NCBI RefSeq assembly: GCF_000312045.1
Contig: NZ_HE978635.1
Span: 250,674 to 314,673, forward strand
Direction of reading: 5' to 3'
Source: Noviherbaspirillum massiliense JC206
Lineage (GTDB): Bacteria; Pseudomonadota; Gammaproteobacteria; Burkholderiales; Burkholderiaceae_D
DNA length: 64,000 nt
Position numbers and translations under genes: made by a program. Shown piece after piece: positions 8,889 through 18,321 of the stretch (position 1 is the first letter of the stretch; each line of letters opens with the position of its first letter). The notes below the pieces were generated by a model that did not search any database, was not told where the DNA came from, and saw nothing but the letters and a program-made list of their open reading frames with translations.

Positions 8889-8906
8889 ATGATTGCAATC
8901 ATATGG
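8885..8906. promoter_or_regulatory. 22-bp perfect palindrome over the Crp-family start codon
   Basis: CCATATGATTG followed by its exact reverse complement makes a 22-bp perfect palindrome. Its core, TGAT-TGCA-ATCA, resembles the FNR/CRP half-site arrangement TTGAT-N4-ATCAA. It overlaps the regulator's ATG (8886-8888) and lies about 50 bp before the divergent gene at 8957, well placed for control of both genes by the regulator itself. Confidence 0.7.
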
Positions 8907-8956
8907 GAATGCGCAGGGTGCGCCAATAATGGCGATCGATTTTCAAGGAGAAGTCA

Positions 8957-9463
8957 ATGAAACGCCTATATTTTGCTATCGGGCTGCTGGCCGCATCGCC
9001 CGCATTTGCGCAGCATGCTCACCATGCCGACGCACAACGTCATGCAGACGTGGCCGAGCGCGGGGCAGCGGTCATGCCGTTTGACCTCGCGTCAACCACG
9101 CACGTCTTCACCAAGACCGCTACCGGCGGCATCCAGCGCGTGGTGGCGAAGAACGGAACCGATGCGACGCAAGTCAATCTCATACGCGACCATCTTCGCG
9201 ACATTCAAGCCAGATTCCTGCAGGGCGACTTTTCGGGGCCCGCACATATCCACGGCGCGGGCATGCCGGGGCTGTCTCGGCTCCGGGCCGCCAAACCGGG
9301 CCAGCTCGCCATCGACTATCGCGACGTGAAGGGCGGCGCGGAACTCGAGTACAAGACGAAAGACCGGCAGCTCGCCGCCGCCATCCATGAATGGTTCGAC
9401 GCCCAGCTTTCCGACCATGGTAGGGACGCGGTGGAAGGGCATGTTCACAGTCACCATCATTGA
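8957..9463 (+). CDS. His-rich periplasmic protein of copper loci
   Basis: A 168-residue exported protein: signal peptide MKRLYFAIGLLAASPAFA, then an N-terminal HAHHADAQRH segment and a C-terminal GHVHSHHH tail, both likely metal ligands. The middle (THVFTKTATGGIQRVVAKNG... LSRLRAAKPGQLAIDYRD) matches a small family that databases often mislabel aspartate carbamoyltransferase; it is not that enzyme. A role in periplasmic copper binding is inferred from context. AAGGAGAA precedes the ATG. Confidence 0.7.
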   Translation: MKRLYFAIGLLAASPAFAQHAHHADAQRHADVAERGAAVMPFDLASTTHVFTKTATGGIQRVVAKNGTDATQVNLIRDHLRDIQARFLQGDFSGPAHIHGAGMPGLSRLRAAKPGQLAIDYRDVKGGAELEYKTKDRQLAAAIHEWFDAQLSDHGRDAVEGHVHSHHH

Positions 9464-9710
9464 ACGAGCGCAGGTCAGAAGCTGCACGGGACGACAGGGA
9501 GGGCCTGTGAATGGCAGGGCGAGGCACCGGCACGCAGCCGTTCCGCGGGCGGACGATCCTTGCCTGCTGCTTGCAAGCTGGCGAATGCTGAACGCGACGG
9601 GTGCAAGTCGTCCGCCATGACGGCTATCATTCAACACTCTTGTCGCTCCCATGGAGAGCGGGCAAAGCCCAGGACAGAATAGAGCCATCAAGACCAGGAA
9701 AGGATGAATC

Positions 9711-10154
9711 ATGAAACGACGTATTTTTCTGCAGGCGGTCGCTGCCGGTGCCATCGGCTTGCATCTTGGCGCCGCTGAGGCTGCTCCAGTGGTCGACGTC
9801 TACAAGAGCGCAACTTGCGGCTGCTGCGAAGGCTGGGTGAAGCATTTGCGGGACAACGGCTTTACCGTCAAGGCCCATGACGTCGCCAACCCTGAAGACT
9901 ACCGCAAGAAATATGGCATGCCGCAGTCGCTCGGTTCCTGCCATACCGCGATGGTGCAGGGCTATGCGATCGAAGGCCATGTGCCGGCCAGCGACATCAA
10001 GCGCCTGCTCGCCGAGCGACCCAAGGCGAAGGGCCTGGCCGTTCCCGACATGCCGCTCGGCTCGCCGGGCATGGACGGCCCGCGCAAGGATCCGTATGAC
10101 GTGCTGCTGGTGCAGCCGGACGGCCGCCATTCCGTCTACAGGCATTACAACTGA
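9711..10154 (+). CDS. DUF411 metal-binding protein, copy B
   Basis: It has the same 147-residue length and motif positions as the copy at 947-1390 (Tat-like KRRIFLQ, C36-G-C38-C39, GSC77H), with identity by eye well above 70%. Leader and spacer are the most diverged parts. Two paralogues 8.8 kb apart in one metal block point to a local duplication or to two metal specificities. AGGAAAGG precedes the ATG. Function beyond metal binding is unproven. Confidence 0.85.
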   Translation: MKRRIFLQAVAAGAIGLHLGAAEAAPVVDVYKSATCGCCEGWVKHLRDNGFTVKAHDVANPEDYRKKYGMPQSLGSCHTAMVQGYAIEGHVPASDIKRLLAERPKAKGLAVPDMPLGSPGMDGPRKDPYDVLLVQPDGRHSVYRHYN

Positions 10155-10441
10155 CATCATTGATGCCCGGGCAGTGAAGCAGAGCGGCAGGATAGGCTTT
10201 ACTGCGGACAAGGCGGGGAGCCAGCTGATCGTCACCACCATCGAGGTGAGGCAATAGTGCGCGCAGCGGGCAGGGCCGTGCCAGTCCTGCCTGAAAGGCC
10301 GGGATTTCTGCCGGATCGCCTTGAACAAATCAGGGGCAATCCGCTCTTATCCCAGACACGACGAGAAGCGCCCGCCAGGCGCCGGATACGCAAGGGAGGA
10401 CGATCGACCATGTTCAATTTTTGCGAATCTTGGAGAACACC

Positions 10442-10819
10442 ATGGCAGAACAACAGTTTGAATCCTGTATCGAAGCCTGCAACGACTGCGCGGACGCCTG
10501 CGACTACTGCGCCGCCTCCTGCCTGAAGGAGCCGGACCCGAAGGCAATGGCGCACTGCATCGCGCTTGACATCGATTGCGCGCAGATGTGCCGCATGGCG
10601 GCATCCTACATGGCGCGCGGCAGTGAATTCGTCGATCTGCTGTGCCACGCATGCGCGGAAGTCTGCGACGCCTGCGCCGAAGAGTGTGCCAAGCATCCCA
10701 TGACGCATTGCCAGGAATGTGCCCAGGCCTGCCGGAATTGCGCGGATGAATGCCGGCGCATGGCCTCCGGCGCCCAGGCGCAGGGCATGGGCCAGACGGC
10801 CGGCACGGTCGCTCATTGA
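10442..10819 (+). CDS. Cys-rich four-helix copper-storage-like protein (DUF326)
   Basis: A 125-residue protein with 19 cysteines arranged as CxxxC and CxxC pairs on predicted helices (C9, C13, C16, C20, C23, C27 and so on to C104). This is the DUF326/Csp arrangement, in which a four-helix bundle stores many Cu(I) ions in its core. There is no signal peptide, so it should be cytosolic, like Csp3. The ATG after TTGGAGAACACC was chosen. Neighbouring copper genes support a storage role. Confidence 0.85.
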   Translation: MAEQQFESCIEACNDCADACDYCAASCLKEPDPKAMAHCIALDIDCAQMCRMAASYMARGSEFVDLLCHACAEVCDACAEECAKHPMTHCQECAQACRNCADECRRMASGAQAQGMGQTAGTVAH

Positions 10820-10866
10820 TTGCGGGCGCCGCGGTCTCGCCGAGATCGATGGCGCGCCTTTTCAAA

Positions 10867-10965
10867 CTTGTCCGGCAATTTTTGATCTGGGTCATTCATT
10901 TTCCGCAGGTCATCTTCTAGCATCGATCCCCAATAGGATTTTCCTGCCGGACATTGCCGGACAAG
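10867..10965. repeat. 13-bp inverted repeat upstream of the lipoprotein gene
   Basis: CTTGTCCGGCAAT (10867-10879) is exactly matched by ATTGCCGGACAAG at 10953-10965. The second arm also forms the short palindrome CCGGAC-AA-GTCCGG (10957-10970). It lies between the DUF326 stop and the next gene and could be a transcript stem or a repressor site. Confidence 0.5.
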
Positions 10966-11008
10966 TCCGGTTCTTGCCGTTTTCTAAATTCATCCAAGGA
11001 GACCCATC

Positions 11009-11380
11009 ATGAAACCGGCACGTCCCGCCTCATTCCTAGGCGCAATCGCGCTGGCTGCATCAAGCCTGACCGGCTGTGCAGGCTATTCGCAGGGGCCGCA
11101 TGGCCGGCACCATTCCGGCGACATGGCTGCGCAGGGATCCATGCCCATGGGCGGGCCGCAAGGCGGGCACATGGGGAGGATGAACAGGGATGATGCGTGC
11201 GGGATGGAAGCCATGCACGAAAGGATGATGAGCGCGAGAACGCCGGAAGAGCGGCGGGCCCTGATGGCCGAGCACATGCGGTCCATGTCCCTGGAAATGA
11301 TGCAAAGGCACATGGAGATGATGCAGATGGAGATGGACATGATGAGGCAGCAGATGGGATCTCAGGCGCCGGGCAGATGA
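11009..11380 (+). CDS. Met/His-rich lipoprotein
   Basis: A 123-residue protein with a lipoprotein signal ending in LTGC (Cys about 23). A Met/Gly/His-rich stretch follows (QGSMPMGGPQGGHMGRM), then a helical segment packed with Met and Glu (MMQRHMEMMQMEMDMM). Methionine clusters are typical Cu(I) or Ag(I) ligands in periplasmic proteins. It is the gene immediately before the copper ATPase and probably buffers copper at the envelope. No named family recognised. Confidence 0.75.
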   Translation: MKPARPASFLGAIALAASSLTGCAGYSQGPHGRHHSGDMAAQGSMPMGGPQGGHMGRMNRDDACGMEAMHERMMSARTPEERRALMAEHMRSMSLEMMQRHMEMMQMEMDMMRQQMGSQAPGR

Positions 11381-11425
11381 TCTACACTTGCGACTCCTTA
11401 ACCAATGCAAGCCAAGGACTGGCGC

Positions 11426-13798
11426 ATGAACAATAACAACCATGGTCAGCATGAGCATGCGCATCACCATGGCCACGCCGCTTCCGCGCATGGAGCCGAA
11501 GCAGTGCAGGAAGCCGGGAAGCCGTTCGTCGACCCGGTATTCGGCATGAAGGTGGCTGCCGACCCGCAGAAAAAAGTCGAATACGAAGGCGGCGAATACT
11601 ACTTTTGCAGCGCTGCCTGCATGGAGAAGTTTCGCGCCAATCCCCAGGCCTATGTGGCGCCGAAAGCGCTGCAGCCCGCACGGGAGGCCCCAACGGGCAC
11701 CGTCTATACGTGCCCGATGCATCCCCAGATCCGGCAACCCGCTCCCGGCGATTGCCCGATCTGCGGGATGGCACTCGAACCGGTGCTGCCCTCGCTGGAA
11801 GAGGAAGACAATCCCGAGCTCACGGATTTTCGCCGGCGGTTCTGGTGGACGCTGCCGCTGTCGGCCATCGTGATGACATTGGCCATGGCGTCGCACCGCT
11901 TTTTTCATGGAGGGCTGCCTTACCAGAACTGGATAGAGCTGGCGCTGAGCACTCCGGTCGTATTGTGGGCGGGCCGGCCCTTCCTTGAACGCTGGGCCCA
12001 GTCGATCGCGCGGCGCAGTCCCAACATGTGGACCCTGATCGGGTCCGGGGTAGGGGCCGCGTATGGCTACAGCCTGGTTGCCACGATTGCGCCCGGACTG
12101 TTTCCTGCGGCATTCATGGAGCATGGGCGGATCGGCGTCTACTACGAGGCTGCCGCCGTCATCATTTCCCTGACGCTGCTCGGACAAATCCTCGAGCTGA
12201 AGGCGCGCTCCCAGACATCGGCGGCCATCAAGTCGCTGCTGATCCTGGCGCCAAAGACGGCGCGCCGGATCCGTGACGACGGCGCGGAAGAGGATGTCCC
12301 GCTCACGCATGTCCATATCGGCGACCTGCTGCGGGTTCGTCCCGGCGAAAAGGTGCCGGTGGATGGCGTGGTGGTGGAGGGCGAAAGCGCAGTCGATGAA
12401 TCCATGCTGACCGGCGAACCGATTCCCGTCACCAAGCGGCCGCAGGACAAGGTGATCGGCGCGACCCTCAATACCGGCGGCAGCCTGGTGATGCGTTCGG
12501 AAAAGGTGGGGTCCCAGACCATGCTGGCGCAGATCGTGCAAATGGTCGCCCAGGCCCAGCGCTCCCGCGCGCCGATGCAGCGCCTGGCGGACGTGGTCGC
12601 CGGCTACTTCGTCACCATCGTGGTCGGCATCGCCCTCCTTACCCTGTTCGGATGGGGCGTGTTCGGCCCCGAGCCGAGCTGGGTGTTCGGCTTCGTGAAT
12701 GCGGTCGCGGTGCTGATCATTGCCTGTCCCTGCGCACTGGGACTGGCGACGCCGATGTCGATCATGGCGGCGACCGGCCGCGCAGCCACGCAAGGCATCC
12801 TGTTCCGCGATGCGGCCGCCATCGAAGGCATGCGCAAGGTAGACACGCTGATCGTCGACAAGACCGGCACCCTCACCGAAGGAAAGCCGGCCTTCGACCG
12901 GGTGGTTGCCGCGCCGGGCTTCAGGGAAGACGACGTGCTGCAGATCGCGGCAAGCATCGACCAGGGCAGCGAACATCCGCTCGCCCAGGCCATCGTCGCC
13001 CAGGCGCGCCAGCGCGGCCTGGCCCTGGACAAACCGGAATCCTTCGAATCTTCCAGCGGCATCGGGGTGCGCGGCATGGTGTCCGGGCGTCGCATCGCGC
13101 TCGGGAATACTGCGCTGATGGACAGCGAAAACGTGGACTGGCGCGTCCTGCGGGAACCGGCGGAAGAACTGCGCAGCGAAGGCGCCAGCGTCATCTACCT
13201 GGCGGCAGACGGCGCGCTGGCCGGCCTGATTGCGGTATCCGATCCGGTGAAATCAACGACGCCGGAAGCCCTTGCCAGCCTGAGGGATGCGGGCATCCAG
13301 GTGGCGATGGCTACCGGCGACGGCGTAACGACGGCGCAATCGGTGGCGAAGAAGCTCGGCATGCCGGAGGTGCATGGCGAGGTCAAGCCGCAGGACAAGC
13401 TGATGCTGGTGGAACGGCTGCAGAAGCAGGGCAGGATCGTGGCGATGGCCGGCGACGGCATCAACGATGCACCGGCGCTGGCGAAGGCCGATGTCGGCAT
13501 TGCCATGGGCACCGGGACCGATGTGGCGATTCACAGCGCGCATCTCACTTTGGTGAAGGGAGACTTGCGCGCCATTGCCCGGGCCCGCCAGCTGTCGCTG
13601 GATACGGTGCGCAACATGCGCCAGAATCTCGGTTTCGCCTTCGTCTACAACGCACTCGGCATTCCCCTTGCCGCCGGCCTGCTCTATCCCTTCACCGGGA
13701 AACTGCTGTCGCCCATGATCGCGGCGCTGGCAATGAGCCTGAGCTCGGTCTCGGTGATTGCGAATGCGCTGCGCTTGCGGGGAACAAAACAAAGTTAA
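11426..13798 (+). CDS. P1B-type copper-translocating ATPase with YHS and HMBD domains
   Basis: About 790 residues. A His-rich N-terminus (HEHAHHHGH) is followed by a YHS domain with C61 and C65, a heavy-metal-binding domain (CPMHP 96-100, CPICGM 110-115), transmembrane helices, the metal-site CPC at 434-436, the phosphorylated DKTGT with Asp 478, the SEHPLA locus and [10 protein letters not shown]. It exports Cu(I) or Ag(I) from the cytoplasm. No HMA domain is present, so the separate CopZ-like protein may deliver metal. An alternative ATG lies seven codons upstream; I preferred the one after AAGGA. Confidence 0.9.
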   Translation: MNNNNHGQHEHAHHHGHAASAHGAEAVQEAGKPFVDPVFGMKVAADPQKKVEYEGGEYYFCSAACMEKFRANPQAYVAPKALQPAREAPTGTVYTCPMHPQIRQPAPGDCPICGMALEPVLPSLEEEDNPELTDFRRRFWWTLPLSAIVMTLAMASHRFFHGGLPYQNWIELALSTPVVLWAGRPFLERWAQSIARRSPNMWTLIGSGVGAAYGYSLVATIAPGLFPAAFMEHGRIGVYYEAAAVIISLTLLGQILELKARSQTSAAIKSLLILAPKTARRIRDDGAEEDVPLTHVHIGDLLRVRPGEKVPVDGVVVEGESAVDESMLTGEPIPVTKRPQDKVIGATLNTGGSLVMRSEKVGSQTMLAQIVQMVAQAQRSRAPMQRLADVVAGYFVTIVVGIALLTLFGWGVFGPEPSWVFGFVNAVAVLIIACPCALGLATPMSIMAATGRAATQGILFRDAAAIEGMRKVDTLIVDKTGTLTEGKPAFDRVVAAPGFREDDVLQIAASIDQGSEHPLAQAIVAQARQRGLALDKPESFESSSGIGVRGMVSGRRIALGNTALMDSENVDWRVLREPAEELRSEGASVIYLAADGALAGLIAVSDPVKSTTPEALASLRDAGIQVAMATGDGVTTAQSVAKKLGMPEVHGEVKPQDKLMLVERLQKQGRIVAMAGDGINDAPALAKADVGIAMGTGTDVAIHSAHLTLVKGDLRAIARARQLSLDTVRNMRQNLGFAFVYNALGIPLAAGLLYPFTGKLLSPMIAALAMSLSSVSVIANALRLRGTKQS

Positions 13799-13803
13799 AA
13801 CGG

Positions 13804-13846
13804 ATTGCATGAATGCGCCACATCGTCACATCTGCGTTCATGCAAT
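13804..13846. promoter_or_regulatory. Inverted repeat before the DsbD-alpha gene
   Basis: ATTGCATGAA (13804-13813) pairs exactly with TTCATGCAAT (13837-13846), and related TTCATGCA units continue to 13866. The element starts six bases after the ATPase stop. It could be an operator or a stem separating the two genes. No T-run follows, so an intrinsic terminator is unlikely. Confidence 0.4.
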
Positions 13847-13882
13847 GCATTTCATGCATTATGCATATCAATGAGGGAGCTC

Positions 13883-14386
13883 ATGTCCAGGAAAAAATTA
13901 TTGCCGGCACTCGCCCTGATCACCCTTTCGCTCGGCCTGCACCCGTACAGCCTGGCGCAGCAATCCAGCGTACCGGGCTTGCAGAAGCGCCTCGGTGACC
14001 TGCTGTCCAGCCCAAAGGAAGATGAATTGCTGGAACCCGCGCAGGCCTTCAGGATGCAGCTGAAATTCAAGGGGCCGGCGACGCTGGTCGCCGATCTCAT
14101 TCCCGCGCCAGGCTATTACCTGTACAGGGACAGGATCCGCTTTGCAATCAGGAATGGAAACGGCATTGCCATCAAGGCAGTCAAGCTGCCGCCGGGCGAA
14201 ATCAAGAACGATCTTTCTTTCGGCAAGGTCGAGACCTACAGGCAACCGGTGCAAGCCGAAATCCTTCTCGACCGTGCCCCGGGTGCGAAGAATTTCACGC
14301 TCGCTGCTTCTTACCAGGGATGCCATGAAAAAACAGGCGTCTGTTATCCGCCGGTCGATACGGCAGTGAACCTGAGCGCGCCCTGA
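13883..14386 (+). CDS. Stand-alone DsbD N-terminal (alpha) domain
   Basis: A 167-residue exported protein: signal peptide (KKLLPALALITLSLGLHPYSLA), then an immunoglobulin-like DsbD-alpha domain ending in the redox motif YQGCHEKTGVCYPP. These two cysteines match the pair that relays electrons in DsbD. The membrane and thioredoxin-like parts of DsbD are absent here. A likely role is reducing periplasmic thiols or metal-oxidised cysteines beside the copper ATPase. The start follows GAGGGAGCTC. Confidence 0.75.
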   Translation: MSRKKLLPALALITLSLGLHPYSLAQQSSVPGLQKRLGDLLSSPKEDELLEPAQAFRMQLKFKGPATLVADLIPAPGYYLYRDRIRFAIRNGNGIAIKAVKLPPGEIKNDLSFGKVETYRQPVQAEILLDRAPGAKNFTLAASYQGCHEKTGVCYPPVDTAVNLSAP

Positions 14387-14868
14387 TCCCGGCGCCTTGT
14401 CCGGCGGGGCGGAGGCGGCGTGCAAGCTGCGCGGATTTCCTGCAAGACCGGTGAAAGCATGTTCGGCGGACACTGGTCAAACAAATCAATCGGAAGCCGC
14501 TTATTCGCTGTCCAGCCATCGAAAATTCAAACTTATTTTTTTGGACGGTCCCCGCTAGAGTGATAACGATAACAAGGAATACGAACAATCCGCTCTTATG
14601 GAAAAGCCCGCATTTTTGCGTGCCGGAATGCCACGCCTGCCAGTCATGCGCCCATTCGCCGCGCATCGCCTTGCGCAAACAGAGTGCGAGGACGCGGCGC
14701 GACGACCGGCAGGCATCGTGATGGCGTTGAGCGGCTTTGCTGCAGGTGCTCGTTCTGATGAGGAACAGTGCCCCGGCGTGCAAGATCGTCGATGAGCAAG
14801 GATGTGCGGACGTGTCGCCCTCTGGCAGCCCGAAGAGCGTCATGCGGATTCGGCCCGGTGCCGAACCG
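14387..14868. other. Intergenic stretch, no gene seen
   Basis: Open frames here lack ribosome sites and family resemblance. An AT-rich patch around 14525-14580 is promoter-like, but no clean -35/-10 pair can be picked. It separates the copper block from unrelated metabolic genes. Confidence 0.4.
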
Positions 14869-15909
14869 ATGCGCTCGCTGCTGATCGGCGCGCTGCCTCC
14901 GCCCTGGCATGAAACCACGGCATTGTTCAAGCAACTGGTGGATGACTTGTCGGGCGTGCCGGAGATGCGCACCGCAGTGATCGATACTGCCCGCAGGGGC
15001 ATCGGGCACTGGTCGGGAAAGTTCCATGCCCCGCGCATGCTGGGCATGCTGTTGCGTGCCGTGCGGAAGGCGGATGTGATATCGCTGCACGCGTCGGTGA
15101 ACGAAGCCCTTCTGCTCGGGCCGCTGGTCTGGATGGCATGCAGGATCTTCCGCAAGAGCTGGATCTTCCGCGGCTTCGGCGCCGAATTCGATCTCTGGTA
15201 CCAACAGGCGTCCAGGGCGAGGCGGATGGTATTCCGGCGCACGGTGCTGCGCGCCGATGTCACCCTGTTCGAAACCAAGGCATCGGTAGCGCATTTCGCG
15301 AAAATCTCGCGCCGCCAGGTGCGGTGGTATCCGAATAACCGGCCATTTGAGGAGTCGTCCCGGCCGCTGCGGCATCAGGCCGGCTCGGCGCTGCGCTTCC
15401 TGTATGTCAGCCATGCCGCCATGGACCGGGGCATGCGCATGCTGATGGAAGCAGTGGATGACTTGCACGGCCAGGTCCAGATCGATGTGTATGCGCCGCC
15501 GGACCTGGGCATGCGGGAGGCTTTGCACGGCAAGAACATCGCCTATCGCGGTAGCCTGGCGCCCAGCCAGGCGGCACAAGCGATGCAGGCTTACGACGTG
15601 CTGGTGCTGCCGGTGCATGAGGAGCGCGAAGCCTATCCCGGCATCATCCTTGAAGCCTTTCGCGCCGGCCTGCCGGTCATTGCCGCGCGCGCGCGAGCCA
15701 TTCCGGAAATCGTCGACGACAGTTGCGGCCTGCTGGTCGCGCCGGGCGATGTGAGCCGGCTCAGCGCGGCAATGCAAGTCTTCATCGATGATCCGCAGCG
15801 CCTCACAACGCTGAGCGAGGGAGCGCTGGTCAAGGCGCGCGAGTTTTCTTCCCGCTTCTGGAGCCGCGAATTCGTGCGGCTCAACCGGGAACTGATCGTG
15901 ATCGCGTGA
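14869..15909 (+). CDS. GT4-family glycosyltransferase
   Basis: About 346 residues. The N-terminus RSLLIGALPPPWHETT is the nucleotide-sugar transferase beta-alpha start. The C-half has the GT4 EX7E-type region EREAYPGIILEAFRAGLPVIAA and the acceptor-side GLLVAPGDVSRL. It transfers a sugar to an unknown glycan or lipid. It stands alone rather than in a polysaccharide cluster. An in-frame ATG 27 bases upstream (14842) is possible; the start given matches the family better. Confidence 0.75.
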   Translation: MRSLLIGALPPPWHETTALFKQLVDDLSGVPEMRTAVIDTARRGIGHWSGKFHAPRMLGMLLRAVRKADVISLHASVNEALLLGPLVWMACRIFRKSWIFRGFGAEFDLWYQQASRARRMVFRRTVLRADVTLFETKASVAHFAKISRRQVRWYPNNRPFEESSRPLRHQAGSALRFLYVSHAAMDRGMRMLMEAVDDLHGQVQIDVYAPPDLGMREALHGKNIAYRGSLAPSQAAQAMQAYDVLVLPVHEEREAYPGIILEAFRAGLPVIAARARAIPEIVDDSCGLLVAPGDVSRLSAAMQVFIDDPQRLTTLSEGALVKAREFSSRFWSREFVRLNRELIVIA

Positions 15910-15942
15910 TCGCCGCGCAGATATCGCAGAGGACCGTTCCGC

Positions 15943-17037
15943 TTATGCCGCATCCAGCGTGGGATAGTCGATGTACCCTTGCGCGCCGCCGCCATAAAAG
16001 GTTTGCGGATCGGGCGTGTTGAGCGGCGCATTCTTCCTGAACCGGTCCACCAGGTCGGGATTGGCAAGGAACAGCTGGCCGAATGCCACCAGGTCCGCCA
16101 GTCCCGCTTTCAGCACCGCGTTCGCGCGCTCGCGGTTGTAGCCGCTGGCGACGATCAGGATGCCGGGATAGAGCGGGCGGAAGAAGCGCGCCGAAAGGTC
16201 AGGCATCGGATGCTCGCCCTGCGGCTGCGCCGGCTCGATCAGGTGCAGATAGGCCAGCTTTCTCGTTGCAAGCTGCCGTACCGCATAACCGAAGGTTTCC
16301 TGCGGATTGCAGTCGCACATGTCATTGAAGGTGCCGCCCGGCGACAGGCGCACGCCGACGCGGTCGCTGCCCCAGACGTCGGCCACCGCATCCACCACTT
16401 CAAGCAGCAGCCGCGCCCGGTTCTCGATGCTGCCGCCATACTGGTCGGTGCGCTGGTTGGTGCCGTCTTCGAGGAACTGGTCCAGCAGATAACCGTTGGC
16501 GCCATGAACTTCTACGCCGTCGAAGCCGGCCGCCTTCGCGTTCGCTGCGCCATGCCGGAATGCCTGGATGATGTCCGGTATCTCATCAGTCTCCAGTGCG
16601 CGCGGCGCCGGTATCGGCTTCAGGCCGTCGGCGGTATAGGTCGATACGCCGCGCGGCGCGATCGCAGAGGGCGCGACCGGCAAGGCGCCGTTGAGGAAAT
16701 CCGGATGGGAAATGCGGCCGACGTGCCATAGCTGCATGAAGATCAGGCCGCCGGCGCGATGCACCGCATCCGTCACCTTTTTCCATCCTTCCACTTGCGC
16801 ATCGGTATGGATGCCGGGTGTCGCGATGTAACCTTGTCCGCCGGCACTTGCCTGCGTGGCTTCGGTGATGATCAGCCCGGCGCTGGCGCGCGAGCTGTAA
16901 TAGGTTGCCGCCATCGAGGAAGGCACATTGCCCTGCTCGGCGCGGCTGCGCGTCAGCGGTGCCATCACCATCCGGTTCTTCAGGTGCAGCTTGCCCATCA
17001 TCAGCGGCGTAAACAGATCGATTGCTTGCGTGTCCAT
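15943..17037 (-). CDS. Old Yellow Enzyme family alkene reductase
   Basis: A 364-residue FMN-dependent ene-reductase of the NemA/OYE type. It shows the N-terminal LFTPLMMGKLHLKNRMVMAPLTR, the substrate-binding HGANGYLLDQFL (His/Asn pair), and the FMN-phosphate region GLADLVAFGQLFLANPDL. It reduces activated C=C bonds or nitro compounds with NADPH in the cytoplasm. AGGAA precedes the ATG. It is divergent from the aldo/keto reductase gene; both are electrophile detoxifiers. Confidence 0.9.
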   Translation of the reverse strand: MDTQAIDLFTPLMMGKLHLKNRMVMAPLTRSRAEQGNVPSSMAATYYSSRASAGLIITEATQASAGGQGYIATPGIHTDAQVEGWKKVTDAVHRAGGLIFMQLWHVGRISHPDFLNGALPVAPSAIAPRGVSTYTADGLKPIPAPRALETDEIPDIIQAFRHGAANAKAAGFDGVEVHGANGYLLDQFLEDGTNQRTDQYGGSIENRARLLLEVVDAVADVWGSDRVGVRLSPGGTFNDMCDCNPQETFGYAVRQLATRKLAYLHLIEPAQPQGEHPMPDLSARFFRPLYPGILIVASGYNRERANAVLKAGLADLVAFGQLFLANPDLVDRFRKNAPLNTPDPQTFYGGGAQGYIDYPTLDAA

Positions 17038-17271
17038 GGATTGCCATTCCTTTCTCGCGGGCCGGGCGTCATGCCCGGATTCAATTGCGGCGCTCGCGGG
17101 CCCGCTTTGCCTTCATGCATATCGGTGTTTGAAACGAGCCGTGCCGGCTGGTTCCATGCCCGCGCCTGTTGCCTGCGGCACTGTCCAGAACTTCGCCGCT
17201 CCCATCCTGTCCACGCTTGACACCCGTATCAACGTCAATCCTGCCCTCGGGATTGCGACAAAGGAGGCATC

Positions 17272-18261
17272 ATGAAAATGCGTCGCCTCGGCAAGAATGG
17301 CCCGGAAGTGTCGGCCATCGGTCTGGGTTGCATGGGGATGAGCGATTTCTATTCGCACCGCGACGACCAGGAATCGATCGCCACCATCCATCGCGCCATC
17401 GAGCTCGGCATCACGCTGTTCGATACCGCCGACATGTATGGTCCGCACACCAATGAGGCATTGCTTGGCCGGGCCATCAAGGGCGTGCGCGACCGGCTGT
17501 TCATTGCTACCAAGTTCGGCATCATGCGCACGCCGGAAAACCCGAACGATTTCCGCGTCTGCGGCCGCCCCGACTATGTGCGCCAGGCAGTGGACGGCAG
17601 CCTGAAGCGCCTCGGCATCGATACCATCGACCTGTACTACCAGCACCGGATCGATCCGGACACGCCGATCGAGGACACCGTGGGCGCGCTGGCGGGCCTG
17701 GTGAAGGCAGGCAAGATCCGCTACATCGGGCTGTCCGAAGCATCGTCGCAGACGCTGGAGCGGGCAATGAAGGAGCATCCGATTACCGCGCTGCAAAGCG
17801 AATATTCCCTGTGGACGCGCGACCCGGAAGATAACGTGCTCGACACCTGCCGTCGGCTGGGCATCGGCTTCGTCGCCTACAGCCCGCTCGGGCGCGGTTT
17901 CCTGACCGGCGCCATCCGCAAGCCGGAAGATTTTGCGCCGGACGATTACCGCGCGCGCAGTCCGCGCTTCCAGGGCGAGAATTTCCACAAGAACCTGCAA
18001 CTGGTGGACAAGGTAAAGGAATTTGCCGCGCAGCTCGGCTGCACGCCGGGGCAGCTGGCGCTGGCATGGGTGCTGTCGCGCGGCGACGATATCGTGCCGA
18101 TTCCCGGAACCAAGCGGCGTACCTACCTGGAACAGAATGTGGCCGCCGTCGACTTGCGGGTGGACCCGCAGCAACTGGCAGCGCTCGACGCGGTCTTCCC
18201 GAAAGATGCGGCGGCGGGTCTGCGCTATCCGGAAGCGATGATGGGCGCGGTCAATCGCTGA
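17272..18261 (+). CDS. Aldo/keto reductase
   Basis: A 329-residue TIM-barrel oxidoreductase. The catalytic set is visible: Asp and Tyr in FDTADMYG, Lys in IATKFG, His in YYQHRIDP. The NADPH-binding end is [15 protein letters not shown]-like ([12 protein letters not shown]). It resembles the AKR13/YakC group that reduces reactive carbonyls. AAAGGAGGCATC gives a strong ribosome site. The NmrA-like gene follows after 60 bases. Confidence 0.9.
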   Translation: MKMRRLGKNGPEVSAIGLGCMGMSDFYSHRDDQESIATIHRAIELGITLFDTADMYGPHTNEALLGRAIKGVRDRLFIATKFGIMRTPENPNDFRVCGRPDYVRQAVDGSLKRLGIDTIDLYYQHRIDPDTPIEDTVGALAGLVKAGKIRYIGLSEASSQTLERAMKEHPITALQSEYSLWTRDPEDNVLDTCRRLGIGFVAYSPLGRGFLTGAIRKPEDFAPDDYRARSPRFQGENFHKNLQLVDKVKEFAAQLGCTPGQLALAWVLSRGDDIVPIPGTKRRTYLEQNVAAVDLRVDPQQLAALDAVFPKDAAAGLRYPEAMMGAVNR

Positions 18262-18321
18262 TCGGGTACAAGCGCAGGCGGCGTAAGGCGGTCTTTCTTC
18301 TTCATGAAAGAGAGGTGCATC

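Noticed and set aside
8957-9463. Aspartate carbamoyltransferase annotation
   Set aside because: The protein is half the required length, exported and His-rich, and lacks carbamoyl-phosphate motifs such as STRT.
11060-12976. 638-codon minus-strand frame across the copper ATPase
   Set aside because: Antisense of a textbook P1B ATPase; no protein-like motifs.
10338-14594. Shared CAATCCGCTCTTAT 14-mer at 10337 and 14586
   Set aside because: A few 14-base matches are expected by chance in 64 kb; no surrounding similarity.
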